A stretch of DNA of 64,000 nt, taken from contig NC_018397.1 of NCBI RefSeq assembly GCF_000208865.1, positions 248,001-312,000 on the forward strand, given 5' to 3'. The notes under the pieces were generated by a model. It was given only the letters and a program-made list of their open reading frames with translations, was not told where the DNA came from and did not search any database. A program made the position numbers and the translations under genes. Positions within the stretch are counted from its first letter, which is position 1, and every line of letters begins with the position of its first letter. This document shows positions 1-13,200 of this stretch, piece by piece. Source of the stretch: Neospora caninum Liverpool (taxonomy: Eukaryota; Apicomplexa; Conoidasida; Eucoccidiorida; Sarcocystidae).

Positions 1-3000
1 TTTCGAAACCCCGGCTACGATGCCCCAAGCGCCTCGCCACCTCCGCGGCCTCAGCACCAGAGGAAGCTACAAAGACGTGAATTGGGTCGGCAACATGCAT
101 AACCAGTTCCCCTTTCTGCAGCTGCTGCAACAGCTTCGCATCGCAAAGCACGTAAGAGGGGTCCGCTGTGACTTCGGGGCTCCGACGGATAGGCGCACAG
201 CTTGCCAGTTCTGAGGCTAACGAACAAAACCCGGGTTCGTTGGGGTTCGAGGAGGGGCCCGAGGTGGCTCTAGTAACGACTGAACCCCAGGGATCTTGGA
301 ATTCTCCTGCGCATGTGACGTAAGGCTCACTGTGAACAGACGGCTGTAGGCAATGTGGCCACGTATTGGTCCACGCCTTCGAAATAACAGGCGGTAAAAG
401 ACATGGATTCACCAGCGCAACGCGTTTTTCGTTGGTGGGCCCTGCAAGGTTTGCTCCATTGCACGTGTCTGACTTCCGGCGTCTTGTGCAGTCTGTGAGC
501 CGGCAACCGTCGGATCGGTAGGAATCTTTGGAGGCGATTGGAAAAGACTTAAATGAGACCAAGATGTCGATATGAATGAATGCCACCCTACCATCGTTTA
601 ACGATCTGCCTTCTGTTTTGGTTCCACCTTGGTGTTCACACGGGCAGAACGAGTTGTTGGTACGCTCCGCAGATGACTGCGCTTGCACACCATTTCCCAC
701 ACGGTGCTTGTCCTCCAACAGCAGCTCCGAGTGGTCGTCCCGGGATGCATATGTTGTTATGTCGGTTCCCTCAGGATACAGAGATTCAACGGCGTCGACA
801 ACCACACAAGGGACAGGTGCCCCATCCATTGATCGGACTGAGATGGGATCAGTGCCCTCCGCCCCAACAGGCTCCATACGCTCCTGTCGTTTCTTGTACA
901 ACGTACTCGGAATGAAGGAAGTAGGGCCATCACGATTCTTGCATTCGGCATCAGCATAACTGGTTCGGAGATCTTTGTTGTGATACCTGTTCCTGTCGCC
1001 GCAGGAGAATATGGGGCTCAGCTTTGTGTCACTTGGTGCATAGAGATCTTGAAGTCCTTCGTAAAGCAAAGCAGCCAAGGCAGAGTTTAATCCAGGGTGG
1101 TCCGGCTGTGCCCCGTGCGTTTCGACATAATCTACTTGTCCCAAATTGTTGGGTATCCGATCAATCCTCCTAGCTGTTTGACTTGAATAATCTCCGGGGG
1201 GTTCTCGCCAAACCGCTTCAGCGTCTCCATTACGGTAGCTGAATTGATTTTCACGTTGAGAGGCGTGACCAGACCTTCGGTTCTGATGCGTGTCTTCTGG
1301 GGACTGGCGCGCCCACAGATCAGTCAAGTATGCGCGCCTTCCCGAGCATTCGCATTCTTGATCCATAGGAGGTAAGGGGAGACATACTGGTAGTATGAGC
1401 CCATCCCACAAAGCAAACGGATAATGTGCGCTATCCATTTCTGACCGTCGATTGTAGCCACAGCAACGCAGCGAGGGAGAACTAGTGACGGCACCGACAC
1501 CAAAGAACGTTTGGTTTCTCAGTGCTTCAACCACAGCCTGCCGCAGCCTCGCACGCCCTCGAGCGGTCCGAAGAAAAGGTAAGATGCTGGCGGTGATGCA
1601 AGGCCGTGCTCCTTCCGTTTTGCCTGAGCTGGCCTGCAAGCCATCAACGTGACCTGGAAGTTTCCCATCTTGATATGTCAGTTCTAGTTGTGTCATGTGG
1701 GATCCAGGTGCCGCTGGACATTCAGCATGCATCTCGCTGAGAACCGGGCATAAAGGAGTGAGGCAGAGTGACCGTGGCAAGGTAGGCAACGAAGTGCACA
1801 CGGACACGCATGCACAACTGGATATGGGGAACTGATAAATCCGCCGTAAATACTGTGGCATGGCTATAGAGCCTGGCCCGATACGGTAGTCAGGGACGGC
1901 TCTCACTAAAACCAGACTGCCTCCGTCCTCTTCACTCGACTGCTGCCGGTGGGGAGCCCGCGTCGACACCCAGAGATACGCCGCATCGCAGCGAGTTCCA
2001 TTCCTTAAGGAGGAGCCGGCATTGTACATGGAATGGCTATAGCTATCTGTGACCTGATGATAGAGCAGATCTTCAGCAAGATATGCTCGTACCCAAGGCT
2101 GCTGACTTCTGAACGCCAGCACGTGACATGGGTGCAGCAAGCAGCAGAAATCCGCGGCACGCCCGCAAGATGAGGTGCTGACCGTCCGCGCATCCTGACG
2201 ATGTTCATGCAGGGACTGGGCCGCCGGCTCCGATGTTAAAATACGTCCGCGACTATTATCGTCTGTATCCTGTCCCAACCCCACTTCGGGACTAGCTTTT
2301 GCCTGGTAAGGTTTTGAAACTGGATATGGCACAACTCTCATTAAGAAGAGAGATTGACGCGATTGACTTGCTCTCTCGTCGACGGCATTGTCACTGGCAC
2401 TCGTAAACAACCCGGCAACGGCCCGATGCTTGTCTCGACAACTCGCGATAGGAATCGCCATCCCTTCTGCCGAATGACCACCAGCAATTTTCCGCTGAAA
2501 TCCCCGTGTTTCGTGCGTCCCAGCGAAACGAAACGAAGGTTCACGCAGACGTCCCCGGAGGGCTGGACGGTGCCGAGCGTTAGGCTTACTAGAGAACGGT
2601 TGCACATGCAGCTCGGTATCACGCCCCAGAAGAACAAAGGGTGGCCTCAGCATCGACAAGTGTGTACTCCACAGATCACTTCGCAAGGCTCTGTTTCCAG
2701 TGTTCTGCTTCCCAGCGTCTTCGCTGTTTGGCTTCCCTGACTTCGGTCGTGACGCTGACCCCGTAGCCGTTCTTGACGTTGTTGAGATCACCGTTGCAGC
2801 TTGCTCGTGTACTACAAGCAGCTTTGCAGGTCGCTGCCCCTTATGTAGCCAGATGGGGAAAGGAAGCTCTGGCATGAGCACAGCCGTTTGGAGCAGGAGC
2901 CTCTCCTCGATCTCCTCGGCCTGAAGCTCCACGAGGTCCCAGTCTGCTTCAGTCGCAGGGCGTACTTCCACGCAAGCAGGCAGCAGGTGTTTTACCAGTG

Positions 3001-3736
3001 ACGTTCGGATAACTCCTGTTGGTGGGGACAGGGCATCGAGCTCTCCACAATTTATGGAAGACGACTGATGCGCTAAATCTGGAATATTGTCTAGAACCAC
3101 GAATGAGACGTCAACATAATCCCATTGGTGAAGACCGTAGCACTCGCAGAGACCGGACGAAATGCCGAGGAAGAGCGGAGGCTCATTTTCATGCGAAGCT
3201 GGAGCACAAAACTCATCGAGTGCCGCCAGGGTGCTACGTTTTCCACCTGGGGGTCCTCTTTTCAGCATTTCCACCATCAGGGAACTTTCGTCGTCTGCCG
3301 TGAGGAAGCCGCCGACCCAACCAGCATAGAATGTTTTATTCATGTCTCTGCCTTTTGGATGAGGCATTCCATCAGCATCTGCGCCCAGTCCATATGCATC
3401 ATCATTCTCTCTCTGGCGCCGTACTGTCCCTCTCATATCCCTATCTTTGGGCGCACCACATGCAATCTTTGTCTGCTGTCCTTTAACCACGAGCTGCAAA
3501 ACACAGCAAAAATGTTGGTTTCGTTCACGAAGAGGGAGCAGGATTCGAGAGAGTTTCGCGGATGGTGTAACGTAACATGATTCAATCGGCAATGAAGCCA
3601 CACGCACCCCCCTGGCCACAACAATAGTGGTCAAATCATGAAAAACTGTACGCCCCTGATCGTGGCCAGTTACCCTTCCAGCGCCTGAAGCGGGGGAGTA
3701 CCCGCGATCCCCGCCTGAGAAACAGGACACAACCAT
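1..3736 (-). CDS. PEX1: PEX1-like peroxisomal AAA ATPase, N-terminal half (runs off left edge)
   Basis: The minus-strand frame is free of stops from 3755 down to base 1, so about 1245 codons are visible and the C-terminus lies outside the window. The first ATG (3736-3734) sits in CCAAAATGG, an excellent coccidian start context. Residues about 256-320 match the PEX1 N-domain: the core ADWDLVELQAEEIEERLL is followed by FPIWLH, as in the EPLSADDWEILEL...FPVWV stretch of human PEX1. A second match near residues 610-660 (GSIAMPQYLRR, then LPRSLCL) corresponds to the WIPDDLRKRL...IPRSLKL segment before the first ATPase domain. The rest is Ser/Arg-rich filler. In the family, PEX1 with PEX6 extracts the PEX5 import receptor from the peroxisomal membrane. 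The D1 and D2 ATPase cassettes would lie left of base 1 and cannot be seen. Introns are not required but cannot be excluded. Confidence 0.8.
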   Translation of the reverse strand, partial: MVVSCFSGGDRGYSPASGAGRVTGHDQGRTVFHDLTTIVVARGVRVASLPIESCYVTPSAKLSRILLPLRERNQHFCCVLQLVVKGQQTKIACGAPKDRDMRGTVRRQRENDDAYGLGADADGMPHPKGRDMNKTFYAGWVGGFLTADDESSLMVEMLKRGPPGGKRSTLAALDEFCAPASHENEPPLFLGISSGLCECYGLHQWDYVDVSFVVLDNIPDLAHQSSSINCGELDALSPPTGVIRTSLVKHLLPACVEVRPATEADWDLVELQAEEIEERLLLQTAVLMPELPFPIWLHKGQRPAKLLVVHEQAATVISTTSRTATGSASRPKSGKPNSEDAGKQNTGNRALRSDLWSTHLSMLRPPFVLLGRDTELHVQPFSSKPNARHRPALRGRLREPSFRFAGTHETRGFQRKIAGGHSAEGMAIPIASCRDKHRAVAGLFTSASDNAVDERASQSRQSLFLMRVVPYPVSKPYQAKASPEVGLGQDTDDNSRGRILTSEPAAQSLHEHRQDARTVSTSSCGRAADFCCLLHPCHVLAFRSQQPWVRAYLAEDLLYHQVTDSYSHSMYNAGSSLRNGTRCDAAYLWVSTRAPHRQQSSEEDGGSLVLVRAVPDYRIGPGSIAMPQYLRRIYQFPISSCACVSVCTSLPTLPRSLCLTPLCPVLSEMHAECPAAPGSHMTQLELTYQDGKLPGHVDGLQASSGKTEGARPCITASILPFLRTARGRARLRQAVVEALRNQTFFGVGAVTSSPSLRCCGYNRRSEMDSAHYPFALWDGLILPVCLPLPPMDQECECSGRRAYLTDLWARQSPEDTHQNRRSGHASQRENQFSYRNGDAEAVWREPPGDYSSQTARRIDRIPNNLGQVDYVETHGAQPDHPGLNSALAALLYEGLQDLYAPSDTKLSPIFSCGDRNRYHNKDLRTSYADAECKNRDGPTSFIPSTLYKKRQERMEPVGAEGTDPISVRSMDGAPVPCVVVDAVESLYPEGTDITTYASRDDHSELLLEDKHRVGNGVQAQSSAERTNNSFCPCEHQGGTKTEGRSLNDGRVAFIHIDILVSFKSFPIASKDSYRSDGCRLTDCTRRRKSDTCNGANLAGPTNEKRVALVNPCLLPPVISKAWTNTWPHCLQPSVHSEPYVTCAGEFQDPWGSVVTRATSGPSSNPNEPGFCSLASELASCAPIRRSPEVTADPSYVLCDAKLLQQLQKGELVMHVADPIHVFVASSGAEAAEVARRLGHRSRGFE

Positions 3737-6700
3737 TTTGGTGGGAAAGGGAAATTACTGTGCACAGAGTAGGCACATCCGCAAACGAATGAACGATCCG
3801 AAGCGATCTCCGAGTACCGGCATCGGTTGATCTAAAAATAGTGTTTTACCTAACGTACAGTAAGAACTTTTTGACACGTACGACAGCGTACGTAGAGACG
3901 GAGTAAGACCCGACTGGGCTAAGTCGAACAAGCGGAAACATGCAGTTAACACCGCGAAACCCACAAGTGCATTGAAGGAACATGAAGCCGACACGATCAC
4001 TCGCCTCCTCGTTTCAGCACGCACTCGTTGGCAGGTGTCTCCAATGCGAGGCCACGCTGCAAAACTCTCAACAGAGTTCGGATCTAGACCACTCATGAGG
4101 ACAGGCCTAATTCTTATCAGCCAACGACACTCGCCGAATGGCCAAAAAGATCACGGTCGCCCAGTTTGGTGCCACCCGCAGCGCTGGCGGGAAGCGCTGG
4201 CATTCTAGTTTTGCTCCGTGTCCGGAAATGCCTCACCTTCAGAAGCCTTCTTCTCATCACTGTTTCCTGCAAGATTAACCGTTTCACGAACACCAAAACG
4301 GTCATGGCAACCGTGAACAGCATAGGACGCGGTGCAACCCCCCTCCCACAGTCTCGTCGCCACCAGACAGTCTCCCCAAGACGAGATAACTGACGCATTC
4401 TCAAGAAGCTCTAATTGCCCCCGATGACACGTCGGAAAGCCATTTTTCTTGCGGCTATTTGTGGATATCTGTCAGTTGCGTCTGCGGTTATACAGTTGTA
4501 CAACAGACGCCAGTGCCGTTGTATGCATTGAACACACTGCCACTGCACTGTCTTGTTTGCTGCAACAGAGGAGCATCGAAACGCAGACTTCAAAGGTCAT
4601 AAGGGGAAACAGTGGCAGCGCGCTATGTACTGTCGGGGCGTACTCGTTTCCTATGCCAGCTACATATGTTCCGCTCCTTTAGCAATGTGTCCCAATTCCT
4701 ACACGCACTGCTACTCGTGTGAGATTAAACCAACCAAATCGCATCGCGTCTTCCAAACCTTTTTCGAAGCAGAAGCCCACTGACACATTATTACAGACGC
4801 ACGAATACCACCGGTCACCCCCTCACTTACTTTCGACGCCTCATGCATGCCGGGCCCCCTGGTGTAGTCTAAAATTCACCCTCCTCTCTCTCCTCCGTCT
4901 CAGGTAGTCGCCGCTCTGCATTTACCGAGAAGCTCACAATGCAAGGTCAGGTCACTATACACTAGAGCAGCACTGATGTAAGATAAACGCTTGAATCGTG
5001 TGCAACTGGATACGCAGGGGACCAAGCACATTAGTAGCGAACGATTCGTGGGACCAACAATGATAGGCTGAAATCTTCACGGAGAATCAGTGCCAGACGC
5101 ATCTATCCGGGGGCAGCAGGGATGACTCATCACCTAGAGTGTGAAAATTTGAAAATTAGGTAGATGGTAACTATTGCTCTATGAACAAAATAAAGCTCCG
5201 GTTCCTGGGGCTGGGATGTATAACACGAAGTAGTGCCCCCTCTCGTTTTCGAGGTTGATTGGTGTCCGGCAACCTCACCGCTGCCTGGCTTGATAAAGTG
5301 ATCATCTTCTGCAAAATTTCGCCAAAATGCGACTCACCAACTCCCCGTTCCGTCCACTCATCACTGTTTCCCCGAGAACCACAGTCACGGTGGTAGAATA
5401 TTGACGATAAACCGAGGGAGGATCCAATCAGGGCACCAATGGTTAGGGTGGTGTCAATTGGTTTGCTGCGTTCATCCGTTTGATGACACTGTTTCCCCAA
5501 ATCCCGTGTAACGCTGTAGATCTCTGGGGACACATGAAACCCACAGCCATCCGCCCCCCCCCCCCGGACTGTTCCATGGCGTCTGCGTTTGGCCGACGAG
5601 GAAATTAAGCGAGCACGTTTCGCAGGAAAACAAGTAACCAATGGTGCGAAACCACATCTGCGTAGTGCTTTGTTTTTTTTCCTCTTACGTTGACCTGAGT
5701 GATTTTTGATTTTGCAATTAGGTTCGCTTCCCGCGTTCATCCTTTTCTGGGAGTCGAGCTATGAGCAAACACTCATTCGGAGAGTCTCCGGATGCACATC
5801 TACTTCCGCAGGGAAGAGGACGCTACTGCGTGCTGCAGTCGTTCGCGGTCTTCTTGGCTTAGCTCTTGCGAGCAGCAACACACATGCAGGGAGACGAGAC
5901 ACGGTGTGCAAGTTGTTGGCTTTCAGACTCGGGGCTCGTGCAGACCCATGATTGTCTGTTTTAGAAGAAGGTGGCCGGATACAAAATGTCACTACCATTA
6001 AATTGGGTTTTCTCTGTCAGAGTTGGCTGTTCGTCATGTGCCTGGGCGCTTTTTTGAGTGTGTTTTTCGTCCGTCAGTTTGTGCGTGTGTGTGAATCCAG
6101 CATTTGCAACTGTTGTTGTCGCCATAAAAACCGCTTGTTTTTCTGCCAGGTAACTGCGCATTTTTCGTCATTCAACAGCACCAGATCTCCTGACCCGTAC
6201 GGTGAAGAACGGCCGGAAAGGTTATGGGTTGGTTCCTTATCACAGTACAACATAAATGCAGACCGGGCAAGAATTGAAGCTTTGAAGAGGCCCGTTCTCG
6301 CTTCCTAGTCAAAATGATTTTCTTCCTTCTGCCCATGAGTAACTTCAACTCAGACCCGCTTACCTCGTTGTCGAACACAGACAAACTTGTTTGGTTGAGA
6401 CATTCTACCCTTTTTGTCGTGCTTCCGTCAAAGACTTTAAGCGGGGGAGGGCCTGGTGAGTGCAGCAGTAAGACGCTGAACAATGTGCCCGCCTGCAATG
6501 TGGATACTTTTTACAGTCAGGTTTGTCGTTTTTCCCGTTACTACAGATGAGAAACAGATTCAGTAATGCATACATGAGAAAGGTACCTTCACGTGCGGGT
6601 TGCTTATGGTGTTGGGCGACGCTACAGTAGGCAAGACCACTTTCGCCATGATGCGCCAGTCTGTTTTCGGGGTTTTCACTGTTTTTATTTTCGTGATGAC

Positions 6701-7211
6701 TGTTTGCACTCGGCGCTTCCGGGAAAAGAGGAACTTGCCGTCTTGCTATTCAAAGGTTTCGAAGCTTTTTTGCTTAGTTTTGACTCACCGTTGCATTGTC
6801 CGGCATACCCCGGTCGTGAGAGTCTTTGCCTCAGTGTGGTATGCCTTTTGTAGACTGCAGCTCGTCCGCGTACCGGAGTTATCACGCCCCTGGTTTGATC
6901 TCTTGATACTATAGTTAGCAAATCTGCTCTTAATCGTCGAGCGCCTGGAGAGACGTGACAAGTCCGAATTCTTGCACACTTAGACTCCCCCCGGGACATG
7001 TACACGCGTTTATATTGATGCACAGTTTTACGTACACACCGTAAATCACATACCCGTCTTGAGGAGAGCTGTAACCAGTGCTTTCTGTTGTTGTTGTTGT
7101 TAAGACGAGGCAGCATTTGGGGCGCGCATCTGGCTTTCCGAGCAGCCCAGGCTTTTTGCAAATGGAAACGAAAACAAGAGGCGGAGCCCGTAACGAAGAC
7201 CTCTCAGCTCG
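3737..7211. other. divergent intergenic region between PEX1-like gene and 2162-aa ORF
   Basis: This 3.5 kb interval separates two divergently oriented genes and should hold both promoters and 5' UTRs. Open frames here are short, lack recognisable domains and overlap each other on both strands. It contains a C homopolymer at 5554-5565, a (GTT)n-like stretch near 7086-7103 and one AGAGACG word. I see no supported gene. Confidence 0.6.
6949..6955 (+). promoter_or_regulatory. AGAGACG heptamer upstream of 2162-aa ORF
   Basis: The word AGAGACG occurs 257 bases upstream of the ATG at 7212. (A/T)GAGACG is an established cis-element in Toxoplasma promoters, usually repeated. Only this copy was noted here, so its function is an inference. 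Confidence 0.25.
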
Positions 7212-10200
7212 ATGGCTCCTCCCGCATGTGCTCACTTGTACCAGGGGAGCCACTTGCCGGGGAGGACCGGGAAACCGGAAGAACTTCAAATGGGTCAGGA
7301 GACTTTTCCTCCACTACAGGGAAGTGAGAAAGAAACGCCAAACGGAGTTGTGCTGTCAAGTAGAAAGCATCCCACTGTGGCTCCATGGTCCGTGAGCCCC
7401 ACATCGTCCTTTGTCACCAGGCCTCAGGATCAGTACTATCAGCATCGGCTGTCTGCTTCCCCGGCTTCTTTCTCGTGTGTATCACCACTATCTCTGAAGG
7501 AACGAGGAGTGTACCTACGACACCAAGGCTGCAACCCTGCCTCCGTAATACCAGCCTCGTCATCTCCTGCAGTTGACGGTCGATCCACTGTATATTTTGC
7601 AAGAGGACCTGCCTCTTCTCCCGTTACCAGGGAACCAGTTCTGCACGGACACCGCTCTGGAGATATTACTACGTGGTGTCAAGCTTCCGTGAAAAAGACA
7701 CACCGACAAAATCCACTCGTACCAAAAACGGAGGAACACAAAGCCTCGTTTCGGCATTCTTCCCACGATCTGAAGAGAGTTGAAGGTGTCGTTCCTCGAA
7801 TCGGAAGAAACGAGGGGGAGGGTGATAGCATAAAAGCTATCGTACCTGTTTCCTCACCGTCGTCTCTCAGGGCACCTTCCACGATTATCACGGACCGAGT
7901 CTGCAGAGTTTTTGGTGCCACGGAGCTGCAGGCAGTTAATGCATGTTCTGGAATCGCAGATGGAACTGCCAAAGGAGACACAGCACCCACCAAAACCGAC
8001 ACCGAGATTCTACCGTCATACAACATGGCTGCGGGAGCCGCAGCACCGGCTGGAAACATCATAGCAGCAGACGAGAGAAACACGGTTCGAGCAAAAGCCC
8101 TTTTATCTGTTGAACAGAGAAGCGAAGATGAATTCGTTTCGCCATCAAAGAGTCGGAAACGCCAAGCGAGCTTATGTTTCAACCGGTCCCCCGTGCTACT
8201 GGACAAAAGACCTTCGAGCGTTTCCGAAATAGAGTTTCCACACGCCGAAGAAGAAACGCATTGCGGATATATCCAGAACCCCATCGCGTCCGGTGTTTCT
8301 TTTGAGGAGCGTCCCGACGTTGTCTCGCTGGAACGTAGAGTATGGGAGACTTCATCTTTGTCTAGTGTCGTGATGAACGAATCTTCTTGGCCTTTATCTA
8401 TGAACAGAAGCTACGAAAAGCACAATTCTGGACCTCTCAACTCCATGGCCCGCAGAAGGGGCCATGCTCATTCACAAGACGGGCCTGCGGCTTCTGTCCA
8501 GTCCTGGCAAAGGACCACCTGCAAGGGTTGCAGTAGCAGTGGAGCTCGGCCGGCACTTGTGTCACAACGTCTGACGACAGGGGAGGCAGATCACCATGTC
8601 CCCGCCGGGACGGTAACTGTTTGCAGGGGACGCTCGACCTGCCGCCTTCCTCGGTCGTCGTCTTTTGCGACTTCCAGTTGCTCCGTTTCCTCCCATACCT
8701 CGGGTGCTTCCGCCCTGTCGGCTATCAGGAAAGCGTACGCGGCGATAAAATCAGCTCGTGCTTCGTCACCGAGCAACGGCGGTCCATCGGCTCCTTCGTT
8801 TTGCAACCACGGGGAGATGGAAAAATCTCAACGGACGACTTCTTCGTCGCTTTCACCGACAATATGCGGCCGTGCGAGACCGCCAGGAGAAAAAGAGGCG
8901 TTCTACCCACACCGGCTATCTGGGGGAAAGACACGATTCTCTGTCGAAAAAACTAGTTCGTATCCCTATTCAAGGAGCTGCCAAACGGAGCTTAGCTATC
9001 GACACGATTCAGCCTCGGACGCACACTGCCTCACACCATTTCAAGCAGAACTCAGACTCCAACAGCGAATATCTTCAGAGCGCCGCAAGCCAAATGTCTA
9101 CCTGTCCCTGCTGAAGATGCTAGAGGTGTCTTCTACCAATTTTAGTAACTTGCAACAAAAAGAAGAGTGTCATATGAAAGGCCACAGACGACGTCCTAAC
9201 GTTTTCTACGAAGCAGACGGGGGTAACGCAAATAGAACCTGTGTCGAAGGTGGCACTTCGGATAGCCACCTTGTTTGTCGAACGTGCGGGAATGAACGAG
9301 ATCACGAAACAGGGAAAAGTCCGAGTTTTCCGGTAGAGACACCCGGCCATGCCAGCCGTCGCCTCCGGCCCTCTGCGTCACAGCCTTCGGCCCCGCAAGG
9401 AGAAGCAGCTCAAAATTGTGAGACGGGGGAGACAGATACGTATCCGTCTTTCGTGACGGGTAGTAGTCATAGAGGGGAAGGCAAAACAGACGCAGCTGAA
9501 CGACCTATGAGCATCAGCAACGTTGCAGTTGTAGGAGATCCTCAACAGTCAACCGGGCGCCCAGGATTGAATTTAATCGAAAGGGCAGATTTTCGTCAGC
9601 TCGGGGACGCAGCTGCGCAGCCCCGTGCAGCGTTTGAAACGATGAAAACAGCGTACCAACTCATTCACCAAGACCCCGATGAGCAAATTTCGACGCCCCC
9701 CGCAGACTCGCCTTGTCTTGCCTGTCTTAAGAGGGCCATTGAAGGAGACTACAATTCCGAAGCTGCAGGGGCAGGATTCTCGGAGGACGATCACTTCTGT
9801 ACCGCTCGAGAGTCTTTGAATACATATAGTGTGCGACTGTTGGAGGGGCGTCAAGCCTTGAGTTTGGAAGATGGAAAGAAAGAGTGGGAAATGGATGTGC
9901 ACGCACAGCGGAAGACAGGAAGCGAAAAGAAGGGGCACGAACACTGCGAGGCACCACGTGCAGTAGAGAGTGTTTTGGATCTCGTACCGTCTGAGACACT
10001 AGCGGATCATACAGGAAACGGAGATACTGTCGTTTCCAGTGCTGAACGCCACGGTTCCTGTGCGCTTCTAGGTGCTTCAGGGACGGTGAAACGGGGAGTT
10101 GATGGACAAAGGTTGCCGCCACCTGGAAGAGAGGGAGAGACAATGGGAGACGAAACAAGAGTGGACGAGGTTAAACCTGGAAACGACAGCGCAGCCGATG

Positions 10201-13200
10201 ACGAAATACGCGGCGACAGAGAGGCGAACGTTCACTTTTTTCAGAATGAAGTGGGACATAGGACGGTGGTTGCTGCGAGAGAAGAAATCGTACGAGTTTC
10301 TCAGTCGCATGAGGGGGGCAAGAACGACAGGGTAATGGGGCCGAAGGACGGTGCGGACAGAGATGCGGAGAAGAGGGAAGAAAGTAATGAAAGGTCTCGA
10401 TGTTATGCAAGGATGCTGATGTCGTTACGGCAGAATGGTCACCGAGCTGAAGGTTCGGTGAAATCGAAATTAGCGCAGGCCGATGGGGCTCCTGCTCCCC
10501 TGGTCTCTATGTACCCAAGGAACCAGAACCGAAACAGAACAACTGATGCTGGATGTGATGCTGAATCGAATAAGCTCCTTGCACGACGGGTGTCACGCAA
10601 TATACAGGAGACATGTGTTGCAGGAATTCCCCAGTGTCGTTGCATTCCTTGTCGACCACAGTCCTCTTCCGCTTCATGCCTGAAGGAGCGCTCTGAGCCC
10701 AGCGGCCTCCCTCTCTCACAGCCGTCCATCCCTGCTCCTCTTGACTCGCCTTCCTGCTCTTCCAGCTTTTTCCCGTCCACCAAGGCAGTGAGAGCTGTAA
10801 GAGACGAGGGTACGAAGGTGAGCGACGCTTTTAGTGTTTTCACCGAAGGAAGTATTTCCGAGTCTTCTCGGGCTTCCTCTTCAGCCACAGCAAGCACGAG
10901 AGCATCCACCTGCAGCGCTTTCCGCATTTCTAGTGTGCGGGGGGCTTCTGCTGACGTTGCTTCTGGAGCTCGTACTTCTAGATTCTGGAACGAATCTGGA
11001 GACATGTCGGTAAGCACAAAAACTGAAGTAATCAGGACGTCTGGTAAAGGGGCAGATGGTGGATCCAAACACTTAACCTGTGTCGGGCGCAGCGACACCG
11101 CTTCACTCCTATCTGGAACTCCAGCCCGAACATGCTTCACATCAGGAGCAGCTGGGTCTTGTGAGAAGTTTCCGGGGCGACACTCGGAAGGCGAACTGGA
11201 ATCAGTGGACTTTCTGCAGGGTTTCGGGAGGACGAGGGGCAATGTAACAATACCTACCGCGTGCTCTGATACTGAGACGGTTGTCGCGACAGCCCGCATT
11301 CATATGAAGGAAGCACCCGGACGGCTGTCGTGTGGGAAAAGGGAAGAAAGAAGTAAAGTGGTAGGTTTCACCGCCTTATCGGAATCAGGTGGAGAAGGGT
11401 CAAGGCATTACGGACGCGTAAACCAAGCCGTCGATGTGCATGCCTGTGCAGTGACGAAAGGCTCAGGGAACGGGGCGCGGCAGTCACTGGAGAACACTCC
11501 CCACAGCACCGTTCAGCAAGCTAGCGCCAATGCTGGGTACCGTGGGCCACCAGTTGGGATAGCGCCGATTGTCTCCCTGAAGACCTCGAAAGCAGCGAAG
11601 CCAAATGATTATAATGTGGATGACGAGGAAGAAACGGTTAATGTGACAGCAAACGACAGACGAGGCGATGACGCAGAAGCACCTCTTGCCGGGAGGTGTC
11701 TGAGAGATCCTTCGACGCCACCTGTGGAGTGTCAGGGGATTTACAACCATGAGAGGCACAGTGGAACGGAAAGTGAGGAACGTAGTATTTCACATGATTT
11801 GATTTGCAACTTGCTCGCTCGGGCGCAAAAACTCATTATTACGGATGGGGTACCGACGGTGCTGAGTGACCAGCGTTCTGATGCTTCCCTTCAGGCGGTC
11901 AAGGGAGCGGATTCATTGCCCAGGGCAAGCTTCAGAATGCAACAAATGCAGCCTGAGCAGGTGCAGAGCCTTGCTGACCAGGGCGCAACCTCGGACGTAT
12001 CACGAGGTTCCTCGTCTTCCCCTACAAAAGAAGAAACGTCCCTGCTTTCTGGCTGTCGGTGCCACACTCACAGACCTATATCGACCCGCAACACACCGGA
12101 TCTGTCCCCGTTATCCACAATGTCCTCCAGCGCAACACGACTTTCCCCGTATGGGGAACGGCCTACTGTGACGCAAAGCTGTGATAAGAATCCCATTGTG
12201 GATGGCAGCTGGGACACTATTTCTCCGAGCGGGCCGACAACATCAAAGGGGGCACCGGGGCGTGAAACCGTGTCAAGAGATGCACATTCTCTGGACCGAA
12301 CACGGTCTCAAAATGAGGGAAAACGATTCACTCGTACTTCGCACGGAGGGAAGACTAAAATGTGGAGCCCCCAAACGAAAACAAAGCAAATTAGAAGGGG
12401 ACGCCTCGGTTCACATCTCGTGTGGAATATAGCCGAGACCGATAGGAGTAGAGTAAATGGTGAATCTCCGACCCCACCACGAGGAGTCGCTGTGCGTCGC
12501 GAGGGAAAACTTTTCAGGAGTTACACGAGAGGGACCCTTGATGAATGCCATGGTAACCGGCTTCGGGTAGAAGATGAGGAAACACAAAGGGCAAGAGGCG
12601 CACACCAGCTTAATGGTGTGTCAACGAAAACGAAACACGGGACAGAGGGTTCCTCTGGTGGCCTTCCGGCATACTCCAGGAAAAGGCCTCCCTCCCCAGA
12701 GCTAATCGGCGTGTACATACCGGATCCAGATGACGATGATCTTGAAACAATCTTAAGCACAGAGAATGACGCAGAACATCCAACATCACAACTGGTACCA
12801 GGCGTGGCTTTCACTGCAAAACCGATAACGTCAGTACGAGAGAGTAGAAAGGAGAATACAAGGAGAGGCGCGGCAGAGCCTCTGTCTGATAGTTTTGGTA
12901 ACGCAACAAACAGCGAGGTCACTCTGCCACCGATTCCCTCCTATGCAAAGGCTCCTGGCGTCAATGCCGTTGCTGACTCGAGTCCTTCTTTACCAAACTC
13001 CATCCTCTGCGCGACGTCTGCGGTCAGAACCTCACCTTCAAAATCGACAAAATATCCTTCCTTGTTTCGTCAGCAGCATTATGATCCCGGGGATAAAACT
13101 GACCATGGTGGCGGTGGCGCTAAATCTGCATATGTATGTGTTGCCAACGAGGTGCCTTGTTCCACAAGGATGGTGGGTAACTCTCGGCTTTTCACTTGGC

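Noticed and set aside
576..959. Plus-strand open frames of 111-127 codons
   Set aside because: They lie antisense to the continuous PEX1-like frame on the minus strand, which has family matches, so they are shadows.
5171..5740. 189-codon minus-strand ATG frame
   Set aside because: It reads through a C12 homopolymer, has irregular composition and no domain, and lies in the divergent promoter interval.
6615..6638. GDATVGKT, a Walker-A-like motif after a hydrophobic strand, plus strand
   Set aside because: No G3 or G4 GTPase motifs follow, no good splice donor is near, and a P-loop pattern is expected by chance a few times in 64 kb of six-frame translation.
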